64,000 nt of DNA, from contig NZ_JACSGT010000001.1 in assembly GCF_021504595.1 (NCBI RefSeq), positions 3,100,001 through 3,164,000 on the forward strand, read 5' to 3'. The notes under the pieces were generated by a model that was not told the DNA's origin, made no database searches, and saw only the letters and a list, made by a program, of their open reading frames with translations. The translations under genes were made by a program, and so were the position numbers. The stretch's first letter is position 1; each line of letters opens with the position of its first letter. This document shows positions 61,485 through 64,000 of this stretch, one piece after another. The DNA is from Chryseobacterium indicum (GTDB lineage: Bacteria; Bacteroidota; Bacteroidia; Flavobacteriales; Weeksellaceae).

Positions 61485-64000
61485 ATGAACAAATTCATTA
61501 AAAATATCATTGCTTTTTCGTTAAAAAATAAAGCATTTACCTTTATTTGGGTAGCGATTCTGGCGGTTTCGGGATTCATAAGTTTCAAGAACATGCCCAT
61601 TGAAGCCTTTCCCGATGTTACCAATACCCAAATTGTCATCATCACCCAATGGAACGGACGAAGTGCCGAAGAAGTAGAACGTTTCGTTACCACACCCATT
61701 GAACTCGCAATGAGTCCGGTTCAGAAGAAAACCAGTGTAAGAAGTACCACGATGTTCGGACTTTCCATTGTTAAGATTCTGTTTGACGATGGAGTAGACG
61801 ATATTTTTGCCAGAAATCAGGTCAATAATCAGCTTCGGACCGTGAGTCTTCCCGATGAAGTGGATCCCGAAGTTCAGCCGCCTTACGGACCGACCGGAGA
61901 AATTTTCAGATACACTTTACAAAGCAAAACCAAAGATTCCAGAGAACTGTTAACCTTACAAAACTGGGTAATCGACCGTGCTTTGAGGGGAGTTCCCGGC
62001 GTTGCAGACATCAACGTTTTCGGAGGTCAGGACAAAGTGTTCGAATTAAGCATCGATCCGAGAGCATTAGATAAATACAATCTTACACCGCTTCAGGTCT
62101 ATGATGCCGTCACAAAAAGTAATTTGAATGTCGGCGGTGATGTTATTGAGAAAAACGGACAGGCTTATGTGGTGCGTGGAATCGGTCTGGTGAAATCTGT
62201 TGCCGATATCGGAAATATTACCATCCAGAATGACAGCGGAAACCCTGTTCTCGTTAAAAATGTTGCGGAAGTACACGAAAGTTCGATGCCAAGAGTAGGA
62301 CAGGCGGGACTTAATCATCAGGAAGATACTGTTGAAGGAATTGTCGTGATGCGAAAAGGAGAAAATCCGCGTGAAGTTTTGGTCGGCGTAAAAGCAAAAA
62401 TTAAAGAACTCAACGAAAAAATGCTTCCGAAAGATGTAAAAATGGTCACTTTTTATGACCGTGATAATCTCATGGATTTCACCACGCACACCGTAATGCA
62501 CAACCTTATTGAAGGAATTGTTCTGGTTACGGTAATTGTTTTGATTTTCATGGCAGACTGGAGAACAACGCTTATCGTTTCCATCATCATTCCTTTATCC
62601 TTATTGTTTGCGTTTTTATGTTTGAAACTCGCGGGAATGAGCGCAAATTTACTTTCACTCGGAGCGGTAGATTTCGGAATTATCATCGACGGAGCCGTCG
62701 TCATGGTGGAAGGACTTTTCGTGATGCTCGATCATAAAGCCCATAAATACGGTGATGAAAAATTCAACAAACTGGCAAAAGCAGGCTGGATCAAACAGAC
62801 CGGGACAGGTCTTGGAAAGGCAATCTTCTTTTCAAAATTGATTATCATTACTTCCCTGATTCCGATTTTCTCATTCCAGAAAGTGGAAGGAAAAATGTTT
62901 TCACCATTGGCATTTACGTTAGGTTTTGCTTTAATGGGTGCTTTGATTTTTACGTTAACGCTTGTTCCGGTGCTTTCGCACATCCTTTTAAATAAAAATG
63001 TAAAGGAGAAAAATAATCCATTCGTGAATTTCTGGGACAGAATTGTTTTAAAAGGATTCAATTTTACTTTTAAACATAAAAAACTCAGCTTAATTGTTTC
63101 TCTGTCATTTTTAGCGGTGACTTTATTTTCAGGCAAATTTTTAGGAACCGAATTTTTACCACAGTTAAATGAAGGTTCATTGTGGATTACCGCCGAAATG
63201 CCGATGAGTTCATCTCTAAAAGAATCTTTAAATACAGCCGATCTTCTTAAAAAAGACATTATGAGTTTCCCGGAAGTCACGGATGTTCTCGCGCAGACGG
63301 GAAGAAGTAATGACGGAACCGACCCGAATGGTTTTGGATTCGTACAGTTTGCCGTGAATCTTAAACCCAAAGAAGAATGGAAACGGAACATTACTTATGA
63401 AGAACTGATTGAAGAAATCGATAAAAAATTAAGAAACTATCAGGGAATTACATTCAATTATTCCCAGCCGATTTCAGACAACGTGGCTGAAGCAGTTGCC
63501 GGTTTCAAAGCAGAAAACGGGATTAAAATCTACGGAGACAACCTACAGACTTTGGATGTACTTGCTGGAAAAGTTTTAAAGGAAGTAAAAGATATTAAAG
63601 GTGTAAAAGATGCCGGAATTATCAAAAATATCGGTCAGCCGGAAGTAAGCGTAGTCCTCGACAGGGATAAAATGGCGGCTTACGGAGTAATGCCCGATGA
63701 TGCACAGTCGGTTCTGGAAATGGCTTTCGGAGGAAAGACCGCTTCAGAAATGTTTGATGGCGAAAGAAAATTCCCGATCCGTCTCCGTTATTCGCAGGAG
63801 TACAGAAAGGATGAAAATGATATTGCAGCCTTAATGGTTCCTACGCAGGACGGTGCTAAAATTCCGCTCAAAGAAATCAGCACTATTGAAAAAGACAACG
63901 GAGCTGCATTTATTTACAGAGATGATATTAAAAGATACATCGGGATTAAATTTTCCATCCGCGACCGTGATTTGGGAAGTACGATTGCCGATGCGCAGAA
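61485..64000 (+). CDS. CzcA/CusA-type heavy-metal efflux RND transporter (3' end beyond window)
   Basis: The ATG at 61485 opens a frame that stays open to the window edge, giving the first 838 residues of a protein whose family is usually about 1,040 long. It begins with a transmembrane helix and the porter-domain start (NMPIEAFPDVTNTQIVI), typical of heavy-metal RND pumps. The TM4 motif reads VDFGIIIDGAVVMVE, with the aspartates and glutamate of the HME-RND proton relay. Later come the FLPQLNEGSLW and second porter blocks. The pump exports divalent or monovalent metal ions with the upstream adaptor and TolC; which metal cannot be read directly. Confidence 0.94.
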   Translation, partial: MNKFIKNIIAFSLKNKAFTFIWVAILAVSGFISFKNMPIEAFPDVTNTQIVIITQWNGRSAEEVERFVTTPIELAMSPVQKKTSVRSTTMFGLSIVKILFDDGVDDIFARNQVNNQLRTVSLPDEVDPEVQPPYGPTGEIFRYTLQSKTKDSRELLTLQNWVIDRALRGVPGVADINVFGGQDKVFELSIDPRALDKYNLTPLQVYDAVTKSNLNVGGDVIEKNGQAYVVRGIGLVKSVADIGNITIQNDSGNPVLVKNVAEVHESSMPRVGQAGLNHQEDTVEGIVVMRKGENPREVLVGVKAKIKELNEKMLPKDVKMVTFYDRDNLMDFTTHTVMHNLIEGIVLVTVIVLIFMADWRTTLIVSIIIPLSLLFAFLCLKLAGMSANLLSLGAVDFGIIIDGAVVMVEGLFVMLDHKAHKYGDEKFNKLAKAGWIKQTGTGLGKAIFFSKLIIITSLIPIFSFQKVEGKMFSPLAFTLGFALMGALIFTLTLVPVLSHILLNKNVKEKNNPFVNFWDRIVLKGFNFTFKHKKLSLIVSLSFLAVTLFSGKFLGTEFLPQLNEGSLWITAEMPMSSSLKESLNTADLLKKDIMSFPEVTDVLAQTGRSNDGTDPNGFGFVQFAVNLKPKEEWKRNITYEELIEEIDKKLRNYQGITFNYSQPISDNVAEAVAGFKAENGIKIYGDNLQTLDVLAGKVLKEVKDIKGVKDAGIIKNIGQPEVSVVLDRDKMAAYGVMPDDAQSVLEMAFGGKTASEMFDGERKFPIRLRYSQEYRKDENDIAALMVPTQDGAKIPLKEISTIEKDNGAAFIYRDDIKRYIGIKFSIRDRDLGSTIADAQ

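Noticed and set aside
62732..63391. 219-codon minus-strand frame under the CzcA-type gene
   Set aside because: It lies wholly inside the pump gene, whose RND motifs are unmistakable. It is the antisense of membrane helices.

Overview
The window looks like chromosomal DNA of a Chryseobacterium-like flavobacterium (Weeksellaceae, Bacteroidota). It is AT-rich. Many genes are preceded by the Bacteroidota promoter element TAnnTTTG, and Shine-Dalgarno sequences are generally lacking. There are several secreted proteins with type 9 secretion (T9SS) sorting domains, an Sdh operon with a single cytochrome b subunit, and small Flavobacteriia families (DUF6452, DUF6048, IPExxxVDY). Family names are my recognition of motifs in the translations; nothing was searched. 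Region 1-12.4 kb (minus strand) is an Rhs-type polymorphic-protein locus. A T9SS type A protein, a 1136-residue SpvB/Tc-like shell protein and a full-length Rhs protein lie 2-7 bp apart. The Rhs gene overlaps a small exported protein gene. Downstream lies a second, 5'-truncated Rhs C-terminal cassette with its own overlapping small exported protein. The two cassettes share about 620 bp of near-identical DNA, the layout of an Rhs orphan cassette. This is the best candidate here for an under-described system. Region 12.5-20.9 kb (plus) holds a 21-bp tandem repeat array, sdhCAB, a lipoprotein with a thioredoxin fold that has lost its CxxC, rlmD, and the DUF6452/DUF6048 pair. Region 21-36.4 kb (plus) is a cluster of four secreted zinc metalloproteases with T9SS tails: three paralogous M12B-like enzymes, one expanded to 2148 residues, and one M43 enzyme. 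Two neighbours share a recently homogenised tail and terminator. Region 36.4-48.1 kb holds coaE, an MBL-fold hydrolase and ruvB (minus); a four-helix-bundle (S23/IVS) gene framed by inverted repeats; histidine-degradation genes hutI and hutG with two small membrane proteins between them; an aldehyde dehydrogenase; and the minus-strand group acpP-fabF-rnc-IPExxxVDY-pyk. Region 48.1-56.4 kb holds a secreted nuclease, tmRNA, a large T9SS type B adhesin-like protein, rpsU with what looks like a lineage-specific Shine-Dalgarno, a Xer recombinase, hpf, and seven tRNAs that include a tandem duplication of Thr-Tyr-Gly. Region 56.6-64 kb is a two-component system followed by a TolC / membrane-fusion / CzcA-type RND heavy-metal efflux set. 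The CzcA gene runs off the end of the window. This module sits where tuf would be expected after the tRNA array, so it may be an insertion or rearrangement.
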